A stretch of DNA of 64,000 nt from contig JAGXHG010000035.1 of the NCBI GenBank assembly GCA_024636345.1, forward strand, positions 1 to 64,000, written 5' to 3'. The stretch is from Desulfobulbaceae bacterium. GTDB taxonomy: Bacteria; Desulfobacterota; Desulfobulbia; Desulfobulbales; Desulfocapsaceae. Below the pieces are notes generated by a model, which was not told the DNA's origin, made no database searches, and saw nothing but the letters and a program-made list of their open reading frames with translations. The position numbers and the translations under genes are program-made. Positions 18,344 to 26,708 of the stretch are shown one piece after another (position 1 is the stretch's first letter; each line of letters opens with the position of its first letter).

Positions 18344-19333
18344 TTGGTTATGTATAGAAGTTTTGTGGTTCGTGAGCAGGGCAAAGGTGAATTTGTCCGG
18401 TCGATTGAAGAGAAGGACACTTGCGATCTGCCTGCAGGAGAGCTCCTGATTAGGGTTCATTATTCGTCGCTGAACTATAAGGACGCCCTCTCTGCCACGG
18501 GAAATCGTGGTGTCACAAGACGGTATCCTCATACCCCGGGGATTGATGCAGCCGGTGTGGTCGAGGAGTCAACTGTTGCCTCTTTTCGTCCGGGAGATCA
18601 GGTTGTCGTCTCAGGATATGATCTGGGTATGAATCATCCTGGCGGTTTTGCCGAATTTGTGCGGGTTCCTGCAGCATGGGCAGTAAGGCTTCCTGCAGGC
18701 CTGACGCTGAAGCAGAGTATGATGCTGGGGACGGCCGGTTTTACGGCTGGTCGTTGTGTAGAGATGCTTGTGCAGCAGGGTTGTGTTTCAGGGGAAGGTG
18801 ATATCCTTGTGACCGGGGCTACCGGTGGTGTCGGATCCACGAGCGTGGCTATTCTCGCCAAGCTCGGTTTTGCTGTGACAGCACTCTCTGGAAAGAATGA
18901 GCCTGCGTTCCTTTTGGAGTTGGGAGCTCGTGAGGTGTTGGCCAGGGGAGAATTTGTTCGATCTCGTAAGAAAATGCTCCTGCCGGAAAAATGGGCCGGG
19001 GTGGTGGATACTGTCGGTGGTGAATATCTTGAGACGGCCATTAAAGAGACTCGTTATGACGGGGTTGTTACCAGTTGCGGCAATGCGGCATCTGGAGATC
19101 TGGCTCTTACGGTCTATCCCTTTATTATCCGTGGAGTGCGGTTGATCGGTATCGATTCCGCCAGGTGCTCCCTTGCCGTCCGAGAGCGAATCTGGCAGTT
19201 GTTGGCAACAGAGTATAGATTCAGCCAGCTTGATCATCTGGCGTCAGTGATTACCTTGAAACAACTTGATGGAGCGATTCAGCGTATGCTTGCGGGGAGC
19301 TTGCTGGGACGGGTGGTTGTACAGTTGATATGA
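18344..19333 (+). CDS. Zinc-independent quinone-oxidoreductase-type reductase (YhdH/AcuI family)
   Basis: Medium-chain dehydrogenase/reductase fold, 329 residues. AcuI members reduce acryloyl-CoA with NADPH; YhdH is the E. coli relative. Visible motifs are SSLNYKDALSATGNRG, PHTPGIDAAGVV and the nucleotide-binding GATGGVGSTSVAILAKLGF; no structural-zinc Cys cluster is seen. TTG at 18344 lies seven bases after aggagg and gives better spacing than ATG at 18350, so the TTG start is preferred. The stop overlaps the next start (ATGA), so it is probably cotranscribed with kdsD. Substrate not decided by sequence. Confidence 0.85.
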   Translation: MVMYRSFVVREQGKGEFVRSIEEKDTCDLPAGELLIRVHYSSLNYKDALSATGNRGVTRRYPHTPGIDAAGVVEESTVASFRPGDQVVVSGYDLGMNHPGGFAEFVRVPAAWAVRLPAGLTLKQSMMLGTAGFTAGRCVEMLVQQGCVSGEGDILVTGATGGVGSTSVAILAKLGFAVTALSGKNEPAFLLELGAREVLARGEFVRSRKKMLLPEKWAGVVDTVGGEYLETAIKETRYDGVVTSCGNAASGDLALTVYPFIIRGVRLIGIDSARCSLAVRERIWQLLATEYRFSQLDHLASVITLKQLDGAIQRMLAGSLLGRVVVQLI

Positions 19334-20346
19334 GTTTTTATTACAAAATGTTTGGAGTGGAGAAAAACGAGGTAATGTCGATACAGGAAGCACAGAAGGT
19401 TTTTTTAATTGAAGAACAAGGCCTTGCCGCTGTCCGGGAGCGGATCGGTGAGGAGTTTGAAAAGGCAGTGGATATGCTTTTTCATTGTTCCAGCCGTGTG
19501 GTTATTACCGGAATTGGGAAGTCTGGAATCATTGGGCAGAAAATTGCTGCGACCTTGAACAGTACGGGGACGCCGTCGTTTTTTCTTCATCCGGTAGAAG
19601 CTATGCACGGTGACTTGGGTATGGTTATGCCAACCGACGTGGTGATTGCCATATCGTATTCCGGTGGAACCACAGAGTTGAATGGGCTTATGGGTAGTCT
19701 GCAAAAGAGAGGGGTGGCGATTATTGCCATGACCGGCGGTTTGCATTCAATCCTTGCCGAGGCAGCGGATCTGGTTCTCGATATCGGGGTGCCGATGGAG
19801 GCCTGTCCGTTGGGGCTTGCCCCCACGGCCTCGACCACGGCAACCCTTGCCATGGGAGATGCCCTGGCTGTTGTGCTGTTGCAGAAGAAGCATTTCCTGG
19901 CCGCAGATTTTCGTAAAAATCATCCAGGAGGCAGTCTGGGAGAACGTTTGAAGGTGAAGGTGCGTGAGGTGATGCTTACGGGTGATGCCGTTCCCAGGGT
20001 GAATGGTGAAGCACCGGCTGCCAGGGCTATAGAGGTGCTAAATGAAAAGAATATCGGAGCGGTCTTGATCATGGGGGCTGGCGAGAAAATTCTGGGTATT
20101 GTTACTGATGGCGACGTGCGCCGCAGCATTGTAGAGAATAAGGCGCTAGCCACTTTACGTGCGGTCGATATTATGACACCAGATCCGGTGGCCATTGATG
20201 GTTCAATGCTGGCGGCCGATGCCTTGAGTATCATGCAGAGGCACGAGATTACAGTGTTGCCGATTGTGAAAGAGGGTGGAAGTCTGGCAGGGATTCTTCA
20301 TCTCCATGATCTGTTGGGAAAGGGCGAATTCCGTTTTCTGGTCTGA
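19330..20346 (+). CDS. kdsD: Arabinose-5-phosphate isomerase (KdsD/KpsF/GutQ family)
   Basis: Converts ribulose 5-phosphate to arabinose 5-phosphate, the first step to Kdo of lipopolysaccharide. The 338-residue frame has an SIS domain (GIGKSGIIGQKIAATLNSTG, ISYSGGTTELN) and two C-terminal CBS domains (about 210-330). The start at 19330 overlaps the previous stop; ATG at 19375, with a gagg just upstream, would give 323 residues and is equally plausible. The usual kdsC-lptC neighbours are absent here. Confidence 0.93.
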   Translation: MSFYYKMFGVEKNEVMSIQEAQKVFLIEEQGLAAVRERIGEEFEKAVDMLFHCSSRVVITGIGKSGIIGQKIAATLNSTGTPSFFLHPVEAMHGDLGMVMPTDVVIAISYSGGTTELNGLMGSLQKRGVAIIAMTGGLHSILAEAADLVLDIGVPMEACPLGLAPTASTTATLAMGDALAVVLLQKKHFLAADFRKNHPGGSLGERLKVKVREVMLTGDAVPRVNGEAPAARAIEVLNEKNIGAVLIMGAGEKILGIVTDGDVRRSIVENKALATLRAVDIMTPDPVAIDGSMLAADALSIMQRHEITVLPIVKEGGSLAGILHLHDLLGKGEFRFLV

Positions 20347-20385
20347 TAGACAGGTTGGAAACTTGAGAGTGATGGAGGGGTGTGA

Positions 20386-20601
20386 ATGTGTCAGATGAGT
20401 GTGGTTGTCGAAGATGAGGGTGTTGAAACAATGATCATGGAGAATGTGACCCATCTGCAGGTGTCAGGTGCGACCATTGAGGTGAATGCATTTTTTGAGA
20501 AACCTCGAATGGTTGAAGGAGTCTTTATTCAGGCCATTGACTTCCTGGGAGGGAAGGTCATTCTTAAAAAAATTCGAGCTGATTTGAAGATTTTCCCCTG
20601 A
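20386..20601 (+). CDS. cooT: CooT-like nickel-binding protein
   Basis: A 71-residue protein beginning Met-Cys-Gln, with a small beta-rich body (VVVEDEGVETMIMENVTHLQVSG). CooT proteins bind nickel through the cysteine at position 2 and were first found with carbon monoxide dehydrogenase. Size, Met-Cys start and the pattern of an MIMENV-like central motif match the family. Shine-Dalgarno ggagggg at 20374-20380. No Ni-CODH genes are in the window; the next gene encodes a His-tailed protein, which supports a metal role. Confidence 0.8.
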   Translation: MCQMSVVVEDEGVETMIMENVTHLQVSGATIEVNAFFEKPRMVEGVFIQAIDFLGGKVILKKIRADLKIFP

Positions 20602-20625
20602 TAAGACTTCATGTGCTTAGGATTA

Positions 20626-20641
20626 AACAAACAGGTTTGTT
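20626..20641. promoter_or_regulatory. Palindrome upstream of the His-tailed gene
   Basis: aacaaac-ag-gtttgtt is a perfect 7-base inverted repeat with a 2-base spacer, about 110 bases before the start of the His-tailed protein. It has the size of a dimeric repressor operator. Role inferred only from symmetry and position. Confidence 0.3.
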
Positions 20642-20748
20642 GTTGCTTCGATGATCATAGAAACTGTACGGAAAAAAAATAAAATAGTTTTTTGTATTGT
20701 GTTTTGTTTGTCACGGAGATGAGAGAATTTACAAGAGGGGGGAGTAAA

Positions 20749-20994
20749 ATGGAACAGATGGAAAAATTAAGGGTCTTGTTGCCGCATTGGATTGAGCATA
20801 ACCTGGGGCATGCTGAAGAATACGGGAAATGGTCTGCTTTTGCCCATGACGCTGCAGAAGAGACTGTGGCTGCTTATATCGAGAGCGCCATTGCGGCCAT
20901 GAATCAGGCAAGTGAACTTTTGGATAAAGCCTTGCTGGCGGCAGGCGGGAAGATGCCGGAGCATGAGCACCATCATCACCACCACCATCATTAA
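20749..20994 (+). CDS. Small helical protein with His-rich C-terminal tail, likely metal-binding
   Basis: An 81-residue protein. Residues about 1-65 look fully helical (LRVLLPHWIEHNLGHAEEYG, then an amphipathic helix EETVAAYIESAIAAMNQASE); the tail ends PEHEHHHHHHHH. The His tail is suited to binding Ni or other transition metal. ATG at 20749 follows a G-rich Shine-Dalgarno (gggggg-ag); an upstream frame extension to 20692 is ignored. Placement directly after the CooT-like gene suggests the two act together in nickel handling (inference). I recall similar small proteins beside cooT but cannot confirm it here. Confidence 0.75.
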   Translation: MEQMEKLRVLLPHWIEHNLGHAEEYGKWSAFAHDAAEETVAAYIESAIAAMNQASELLDKALLAAGGKMPEHEHHHHHHHH

Positions 20995-21004
20995 TCAGAA
21001 AAAC

Positions 21005-21301
21005 TTAGGTGGTCCGGCAGGGGTGGACGTAGTGTGTTCTTATTTATTGTATAGCTCCAGCTTATTGTTTGCCGGATCCTTGATTGAAGCACTGGAGCAT
21101 AAATAACATCTTCCCACCTATTTTCTTAAGAAAGCCTGCCTGCGGTTGGGATAAGTTCTCCGGAGGCAGGCAGGGATTGTCCTGGATGAAAAGGGTCTGG
21201 AAATTGTCGGTCAGATACAATATCTGTTCTGGCATCAAGCGATTTTTCTGGGCTTGGCAGGCTGAGGAAAGTATCTTCTTTCCTACTCGTTCGCGGATTT
21301 T
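21005..21301 (-). pseudogene. Decayed tandem copy of the C-terminus of the E2-like/TPR protein
   Basis: Directly after the TGA stop (21302-21304) of the E2-like/TPR gene, the same frame stays open for 79 codons to a TAA at 21062-21064. The translation repeats the parent C-terminus: YLTDNFQTLF versus YLTNNYQKLF, ENLSQPQAGFLKKIGGKML versus ENLSSPRVTFLKKIGNKML, then QC..QG in both. About 28 of 51 aligned residues match. Weaker likeness continues past the TAA to about 21005 with further stops. It is best read as a truncated, degenerating tandem duplication. Extension of the parent by read-through of the TGA cannot be excluded. Confidence 0.75.
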
Positions 21302-23704
21302 TCATTGTTGAAAAAAACGCCATTGCTTGGTGGCTGGATCGTAGATATAACTGGTCTGCAGGAGCACTGGCCGACTAGCTCCCTGCTCAGAACACTGGAT
21401 TTTGTAAAGCATTTTGTTGCCTATTTTTTTAAGAAATGTGACGCGAGGACTTGATAAATTCTCTGCGTTCAGGGCCGGGTTGTTTTTGGTAAAGAGCTTT
21501 TGATAGTTGTTGGTCAGATATGAGATATGCTGGGTCTTCAACATATCTTCCTGCGTCTGAATGATAGAGAGTTTAGTCTCTTTGATAATTGTTTGGAACT
21601 CCTCTTCGTTGGCGAAAGAGCTCTTGCTTGTTGTTTCGGTGATCGCCTGTAGCGTGTTGATTGCCAGGGGAAATTCCTTGTTTTTCAAGTGGTTGGCAAC
21701 GCTCTGCTGGTCTCTGATAATGGCGGCATGAAGCATGAGTCTTGAAATCTTTTGCTGGCTTTGCAGAGGATTGTCGCGGCGCAGGAGTTCACTGTTTTCT
21801 TCAAGGAGTGTAATCGCCTTTTCGTATAAACTGATAGCTTGATCCCATTGGGCATCGGTAAATGCTTTTTTCCCCTGCTCCAGAGAGTTGAATACCTTGG
21901 TTCGGATGATGATCTCCTGGAGAGAGGCGAGTGTCTCGGCATCAGAAAAAGAAAACTTCCGTTCTATCTCTTGGGCTTGTTCGAAAGCAGTAAGGGCATT
22001 TGCCCAGTTTTCTTTAGAAAAATTTTCATCACCTGTGGCCATTAATTTGTTAAATTCAACCTGGCCGTTGAGCGATTGAATCCTTGAGATGTTTGTAGAT
22101 AGAAGCTGTGGATTTTTTCTGGCAATATCCAGGGCCTTGTCAAAGTACTTTTTTGCAGAATCCCATTCTGCTCGATTCAAGGCCTGCTCGCCTGCCTGTA
22201 GAGCAATGTTGAACTCGGCGGTTGTAATGTTTCTACGGATTTGGTTAAGGATGCTTTGATCGATCGTTGGTATCGTGGAAGCAAGCTGCAATGCCTGGGC
22301 ATACCCTGCTAAAGCATCTTGCCATTTGCTGTCAGCTAGATGCTGATCGGCAAGTTTTATGAATTGCTGCCATTCCTGCAAGCTGGAGTCCTCTTTGCCG
22401 AGTGCAGAGCCTTGGCTCCTGTTTATGGAGTCTCGAGTCTGCTGAATTTCTTCAGTGAGAAGTTTTTTTTCCGCTTGCTTGATGAAAAGAATTTTTGAGG
22501 TCAACTGCAGGGCGTCATTACATTTTTGTATGGCCTCAGGAATGTGGCTTGTATCCTGAAACTGTTTGCATTCTTTGAACATTGTTTGTGCATGTTCTAA
22601 TTGAGTGTTCAAAAACAGGTAACTACAGATCAAGATAAGCAGAAAACCCATACAGCCACAGCCAATAATGGTTGGCCAGCGGGAACTCTGTTTCTTCTCT
22701 GGTTGCTGGATTGAAGCGCTCTTTTTTTTGGTGGGAGCAAACGAGTTTTCATTGCGCTTTGATGCAGTTTTTTTCTTGCCATTACCGCTATCTTTTTCGC
22801 TGACGTCTTCTGCTGCCCAATCGCCCAGCATCTCCAGAGAATATTGCGCCCGATTGATATCTTTATCTATCTCAGGAAAATCAGGAACCAAATTCTTTAC
22901 TGCTTGGTATTGCTTCAAGGCCTTTGCCGGATTTCCCTGGTGCTCAAAGGCCTCTCCTGCCTGGTGCTTTTGATGGGCGTCATTGAGTTTTTTCTGTATC
23001 TGGCTATCCAGGTCGGTATCGGGCTCGGGGTGTTGCTGGGTATCGGAGGAGGGCTGCAGGGAAAGGTGAGGATGCAGAGATTTATCTGTCACACTTTCAG
23101 AAGATGAGTTTTCTCCTTGTTCGAGTACTTCAACGTCATCAACTTCTGTTATCTCATTGCTTGGAAAAAGGATATCATCGACAATATCCATTGTCAGCGG
23201 TGCAGTCGCAGGAGCTGTTTGCCCCTCAGTGGGCAAGGCATGTGGTGCTGAGAGTTGATGGATAGTGTCCAAGGGTAGTCTGTTCTGATTCTCCTGGTAC
23301 CAGATTGCCGCTTTTTCATTGAAGGCATTATTGGTTGAGTAGATCTCACCGCAGATCATACGGCCTATATGGATGATCAGCTCGGAAAGAGATTGGTTGT
23401 TTTCCCAGAAATCTCCTATGCAGATGGCCGCCTGATCAAAGTCAGGGTGGAAAACAGGGTTTTCTGGCTTACAGCTTGGTGGAAAGTGGGGGAATCCAAA
23501 AGGAAGGGCGATAATGACGATATGATCAGTACATTCTCGGACCTTACCCTCATCTTCTTTGCAGAGGCCTTGTAGATGATAGGTGATACGATACTGTTCA
23601 GGTGGAGTGCCAGCAATAGGTGTTACTTGAATCTGTTGATGCTGGGAAAATCTGACTTTGATTTCCTGAAAAATGGCTTCCAGTTGTTCAGAAAGGATGG
23701 TCAT
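21302..23704 (-). CDS. Membrane protein with N-terminal E2 (ubiquitin-conjugating)-like domain and TPR/coiled-coil repeats
   Basis: 800 residues. Residues about 1-145 resemble an E2 fold: FGFPHFPP, then F85-H-P-D (the HPN position), then AAIC95IGDFW, where C95 sits at the catalytic cysteine position, followed by the helix LSELIIHIGRMI and NEKAAIWYQEN. A linker and a TPR-like segment (about 235-300) follow, then a Lys-rich stretch and one membrane helix at about 343-364. The rest (370-800) is helical repeats with a small terminal domain ending in WRFFQQ. The positive-inside pattern puts the E2-like part in the cytoplasm and the repeats in the periplasm. No E1, ubiquitin-like or JAB gene is nearby. 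Function unknown. Confidence 0.8.
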   Translation of the reverse strand: MTILSEQLEAIFQEIKVRFSQHQQIQVTPIAGTPPEQYRITYHLQGLCKEDEGKVRECTDHIVIIALPFGFPHFPPSCKPENPVFHPDFDQAAICIGDFWENNQSLSELIIHIGRMICGEIYSTNNAFNEKAAIWYQENQNRLPLDTIHQLSAPHALPTEGQTAPATAPLTMDIVDDILFPSNEITEVDDVEVLEQGENSSSESVTDKSLHPHLSLQPSSDTQQHPEPDTDLDSQIQKKLNDAHQKHQAGEAFEHQGNPAKALKQYQAVKNLVPDFPEIDKDINRAQYSLEMLGDWAAEDVSEKDSGNGKKKTASKRNENSFAPTKKKSASIQQPEKKQSSRWPTIIGCGCMGFLLILICSYLFLNTQLEHAQTMFKECKQFQDTSHIPEAIQKCNDALQLTSKILFIKQAEKKLLTEEIQQTRDSINRSQGSALGKEDSSLQEWQQFIKLADQHLADSKWQDALAGYAQALQLASTIPTIDQSILNQIRRNITTAEFNIALQAGEQALNRAEWDSAKKYFDKALDIARKNPQLLSTNISRIQSLNGQVEFNKLMATGDENFSKENWANALTAFEQAQEIERKFSFSDAETLASLQEIIIRTKVFNSLEQGKKAFTDAQWDQAISLYEKAITLLEENSELLRRDNPLQSQQKISRLMLHAAIIRDQQSVANHLKNKEFPLAINTLQAITETTSKSSFANEEEFQTIIKETKLSIIQTQEDMLKTQHISYLTNNYQKLFTKNNPALNAENLSSPRVTFLKKIGNKMLYKIQCSEQGASRPVLLQTSYIYDPATKQWRFFQQ

Positions 23705-24155
23705 GAAGGTTCACTTGGTGGCTTAAATGGAATGATAGTTTCTTGTACTCTTGCTTGAGGATGACACTTGGAGGATGAGTCTTTCATAATATCAGTTAGA
23801 TGTGATATCAATTTCCAAACCGTTTAGTCAGGAATGAAATTAGCTATTTTGTAATGGCTTAAGAAGGTATGTATAAATTTATAATTAGTTCGATAAGTTC
23901 AGACAGTTGACGAAAATGTTAGTATAAATGTATCAGTTTTTTCGAAGAAGAGGAATTTATTTATTGCAAGAGAAATATAACTTTTTGTTTGTGGCTTTCT
24001 TTTAAATAAATTTTTAAGGTGAAGATATAAATGGGTAGTGATTTTCTTGAAAAAATCTTTGCAGGAAGTCTAAAGAAGAGATATTGGTAGAATAGTTGAA
24101 AAAGAGCGTCGACTTTGTATAACAAATAAATCTAAATCCTTAATTGAAGCAGGGT
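23705..24155. other. AT-rich divergent gap
   Basis: About 450 bases with no supported gene, between the E2-like gene (minus) and the cNMP-domain gene (plus). It must hold both promoters, but no convincing -35/-10 pair was found. A short palindrome tataaatttata lies near 23875. Confidence 0.4.
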
Positions 24156-25235
24156 ATGAAATCTTTTCAGGCCATTTTTGAAATTATTGAAGGCAACCAT
24201 TGTCCTCTATATAAGGTTGGCGAACGGTTGATTTTGTCCGACAAGGCACTTTCCTGTCCGGGCAATAAGGCAACCTGTTTGATTCTGGTCCGGGAAATGA
24301 CACAGTTGTTGTTCAAACTCCTTTCAGCAAAGGATGATTATCTGGTGGCTGAAAAAAAACAGATATTCAGTTGTAGTGGCTGTACTGGTCTGATTAAATT
24401 TATCCCGGTATCAATTCCTGAAAGTATGGTATCAGGAACAGCTCCGGATCTGGGGGCAAGGGAGCAGGAAATTCTGGCGAAGATTCAGGCGCTTCCTCTG
24501 ATTCAGATAATCCCTGATGATGAATTAAAGAATTTTATTGGACGGTGTCAACTGGAGCTTGTTCATGAAGGGACTTTTCTGATCCATAAAGGGGAACCGA
24601 ATACGAATCTTTATCTTATCCTCTCGGGCCAAGCGCTTGTGGTTGATGGACCCGTTGTGATCACGACTTTGGGGGCTGGAGAGATTTGTGGGGAGATGAG
24701 TTATCTGGGAGGGGATGTGGCTGGGGCTTCGGTCCGGGCATTGTGTGATACAGAGGTGCTTGCTGTTTCCAGTAATGACTTTAATCTTCTTCTTGATAAG
24801 CTGCCTGCTGTTCAGATGTTTATGGCCCGTTTATTGGCGCAGCGTCTGACTCGGGTGAACAGGGCCAGGGCGGAAGATTTTGCCTCCTGTATGCAGGGTA
24901 AATTACAGGATATGGCCCCTGCTGAGCTGTTTCAGATCTTTCATATGAATAGTAAAACCGGCGTTCTTGCCCTGAACCTCCCTCGTGGGCCGGGAAAAGT
25001 TTCCTTTCGGGAAGGGTGTATCATTAATGCCCATTATCAGGGACAAGAGAATGAAGAGGCGATCTTTTCCATGCTGGCTGAACATGAAGGAACCTATACG
25101 TTTACCCTTGGGCTTTCTCCACAAGAGATGAAGGCTGCGGAAATCGGTGATTTTATGAGACTTCTTATGGAAGGGGTTAAGCGGGTGGATGATGTGCAGG
25201 AGGGAAGGCAGGAGAAACATGCAAATAATTCTTAG
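24156..25235 (+). CDS. Cys-rich / cyclic-nucleotide-binding / DUF4388-like regulatory protein
   Basis: 359 residues in three parts. Residues 1-85 hold C16, C34, C41, C73 and C76 in a pattern like the TIGR04076 family (NHCPLYKVGERL, CSGC). Residues about 115-235 are a cNMP-binding beta-roll (IHKGEPNTNLYLILSGQALV, GEICGEMSYLGG). Residues about 245-345 resemble the DUF4388/PATAN domain (ELFQIFHMNSKTGVLALNL, VSFREGCIINAHY). No Crp helix-turn-helix follows, so it should signal through protein contacts rather than DNA binding. ATG at 24156 is preferred over TTG at 24144, although both have weak ribosome sites. Shows no operon partner. Confidence 0.8.
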   Translation: MKSFQAIFEIIEGNHCPLYKVGERLILSDKALSCPGNKATCLILVREMTQLLFKLLSAKDDYLVAEKKQIFSCSGCTGLIKFIPVSIPESMVSGTAPDLGAREQEILAKIQALPLIQIIPDDELKNFIGRCQLELVHEGTFLIHKGEPNTNLYLILSGQALVVDGPVVITTLGAGEICGEMSYLGGDVAGASVRALCDTEVLAVSSNDFNLLLDKLPAVQMFMARLLAQRLTRVNRARAEDFASCMQGKLQDMAPAELFQIFHMNSKTGVLALNLPRGPGKVSFREGCIINAHYQGQENEEAIFSMLAEHEGTYTFTLGLSPQEMKAAEIGDFMRLLMEGVKRVDDVQEGRQEKHANNS

Positions 25236-25260
25236 GCATTCAGTTATCGATCGACTGGAA

Positions 25261-25890
25261 TCAGAGAGATTCAAGAAAAGGGGGGAGTCGCAGAATCTCC
25301 ATGAAATTGGTCACGTGATATTCGGCAGTTAGGGCTGGATTTCTAAATCCTATCAAACGCATACCACAGTTGGCGCTATGCTCCCGATCAATGATGGAGT
25401 CACCAATGTAAATGGCTTCATCTGTCTGGTACTCAAAATAATCAAGAATTTCCAGTAAGGCATCCGGTGCTGGTTTGGGGCGACGCGCATTTTCTGCGGT
25501 CATTACCTTTTCAAAGTAGTTCTCCAGCTGAAAGAGCTGCAGGATTGGCACCATGGTGTTGGTGCGGTTGGTGGAGATAGCCAGCTTATAGCGAGTTTTG
25601 GTCCTTTCAAGAAATTCAATGAGATCCGGTTCCATCCGCATGTGGTTGAGAAAAGGGGTATAGTCAAGGCTCATTCGATATCCATTAACTTCTGCCAGAT
25701 CCTGGTCGGGGTAATGGCGGAAGATGTGCCGGATGGAGTCGGTCACGTTGTGAATATGGACATGTTCAAGCTCCTCTGTACTCATTTCCGGTCGGTTGAA
25801 GTGGGCTAGCAGTTGATTGTAATATTGCTGGTTGGCAAATTTGGAGTCAAACATGACCCCGTCACAGTCGAATATAATGAGCTTGAGCAT
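25261..25890 (-). CDS. HAD-superfamily hydrolase (phosphoglycolate-phosphatase-like)
   Basis: 209 residues with the four HAD motifs: DCDGV (nucleophile and acid/base Asp), STNRT (motif II), the Lys in RRPKPAPDALL, and YIGDSIID (metal-binding acidic pair). A helical cap lies between motifs I and II, as in the Gph/PGMB group. It probably hydrolyses a small phosphate ester; the substrate cannot be told from sequence. The stop nearly meets the convergent cNMP-domain gene (25 bases apart). Confidence 0.88.
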   Translation of the reverse strand: MLKLIIFDCDGVMFDSKFANQQYYNQLLAHFNRPEMSTEELEHVHIHNVTDSIRHIFRHYPDQDLAEVNGYRMSLDYTPFLNHMRMEPDLIEFLERTKTRYKLAISTNRTNTMVPILQLFQLENYFEKVMTAENARRPKPAPDALLEILDYFEYQTDEAIYIGDSIIDREHSANCGMRLIGFRNPALTAEYHVTNFMEILRLPPFLESL

Positions 25891-25973
25891 AGTTTGTCGA
25901 GGGGTAATAAAAATCTGTCAGGCTGATGGAGTTTTGAGAGCGCGTTCTTGCAGGCTGCTTGTTGTGCGTAATC

Positions 25974-26708
25974 TCATTTCATAAATAATATTTGCTGTAG
26001 CCAGTCGATACCATAGAGGAGCAGGGACTCGTCATCGGCCAGACGTTCTCTGCTTGAATCATCTAGTGGGTTTGTTTGTGGAAGCTCTCCAGCTAGAAGC
26101 AGGGTTCGGAATTGGTCAAGATTATAGAGGGCCAGGATAAACTGTTCTCTCTGCTGTTCTGAAAACTGTTTTCCCAGTCGTATCTGCTCATGCTGCAGGA
26201 GAGTTGCCACCGCATCATTATAGCGGTTGTAGGTCGGAAGTTCCTGCTCTGTGCTGTAGGTGAGAGCGTTGTGCTCCTGGTGTTCCAGAAATCCATGGCA
26301 ATGGCTTTCTCGCAGAAGAACAAAGAACGCATCCATGCTGTTGTCAGTCTGACGGATGGATGCCCTGCCCATGGGATAGGCCCGACAGGCCCCCGGCCGA
26401 TCCTGGTACTGGGTGCAGCCGTCGTCTGAGACAAAGACACAGCTAGCCCGGCCATCGTCCACCATGGTGAGATAAAAGCGGGGGAAGGTTTCATGATCTT
26501 CCTGCTCCATAATCACATAGCGGTTGAGAAATTCCTCAGAATGCAGGCCGCAACCTTTTTTCAGGCGCAGGACATCGTAAGGAGTCAGCGCCAGTTCCAG
26601 CTGGCGGCAGCAGTCAGTAAAACAGCCGACAGATGGATGACAGGAGAAATGGAATGTTTCCTCTTTTTCAATCCTTGTGACATTTCTGGGGAGCAGGGGC
26701 TGGTTCAT
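25974..26708 (-). CDS. YkgJ-family cysteine-cluster protein
   Basis: 244 residues. The N-terminal half carries the family Cys pattern: C23, C29, C33-C34 (SCHPSVGCFTDCC) and later DDGCTQYQDRPGACRAYPMG. These Cys residues are thought to bind Zn or an Fe-S cluster (family name CxxCxxCC); enzymatic function is unknown. Its start overlaps the secDF stop by four bases (ATGA), so it is translationally coupled to secDF. Confidence 0.85.
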   Translation of the reverse strand: MNQPLLPRNVTRIEKEETFHFSCHPSVGCFTDCCRQLELALTPYDVLRLKKGCGLHSEEFLNRYVIMEQEDHETFPRFYLTMVDDGRASCVFVSDDGCTQYQDRPGACRAYPMGRASIRQTDNSMDAFFVLLRESHCHGFLEHQEHNALTYSTEQELPTYNRYNDAVATLLQHEQIRLGKQFSEQQREQFILALYNLDQFRTLLLAGELPQTNPLDDSSRERLADDESLLLYGIDWLQQILFMK

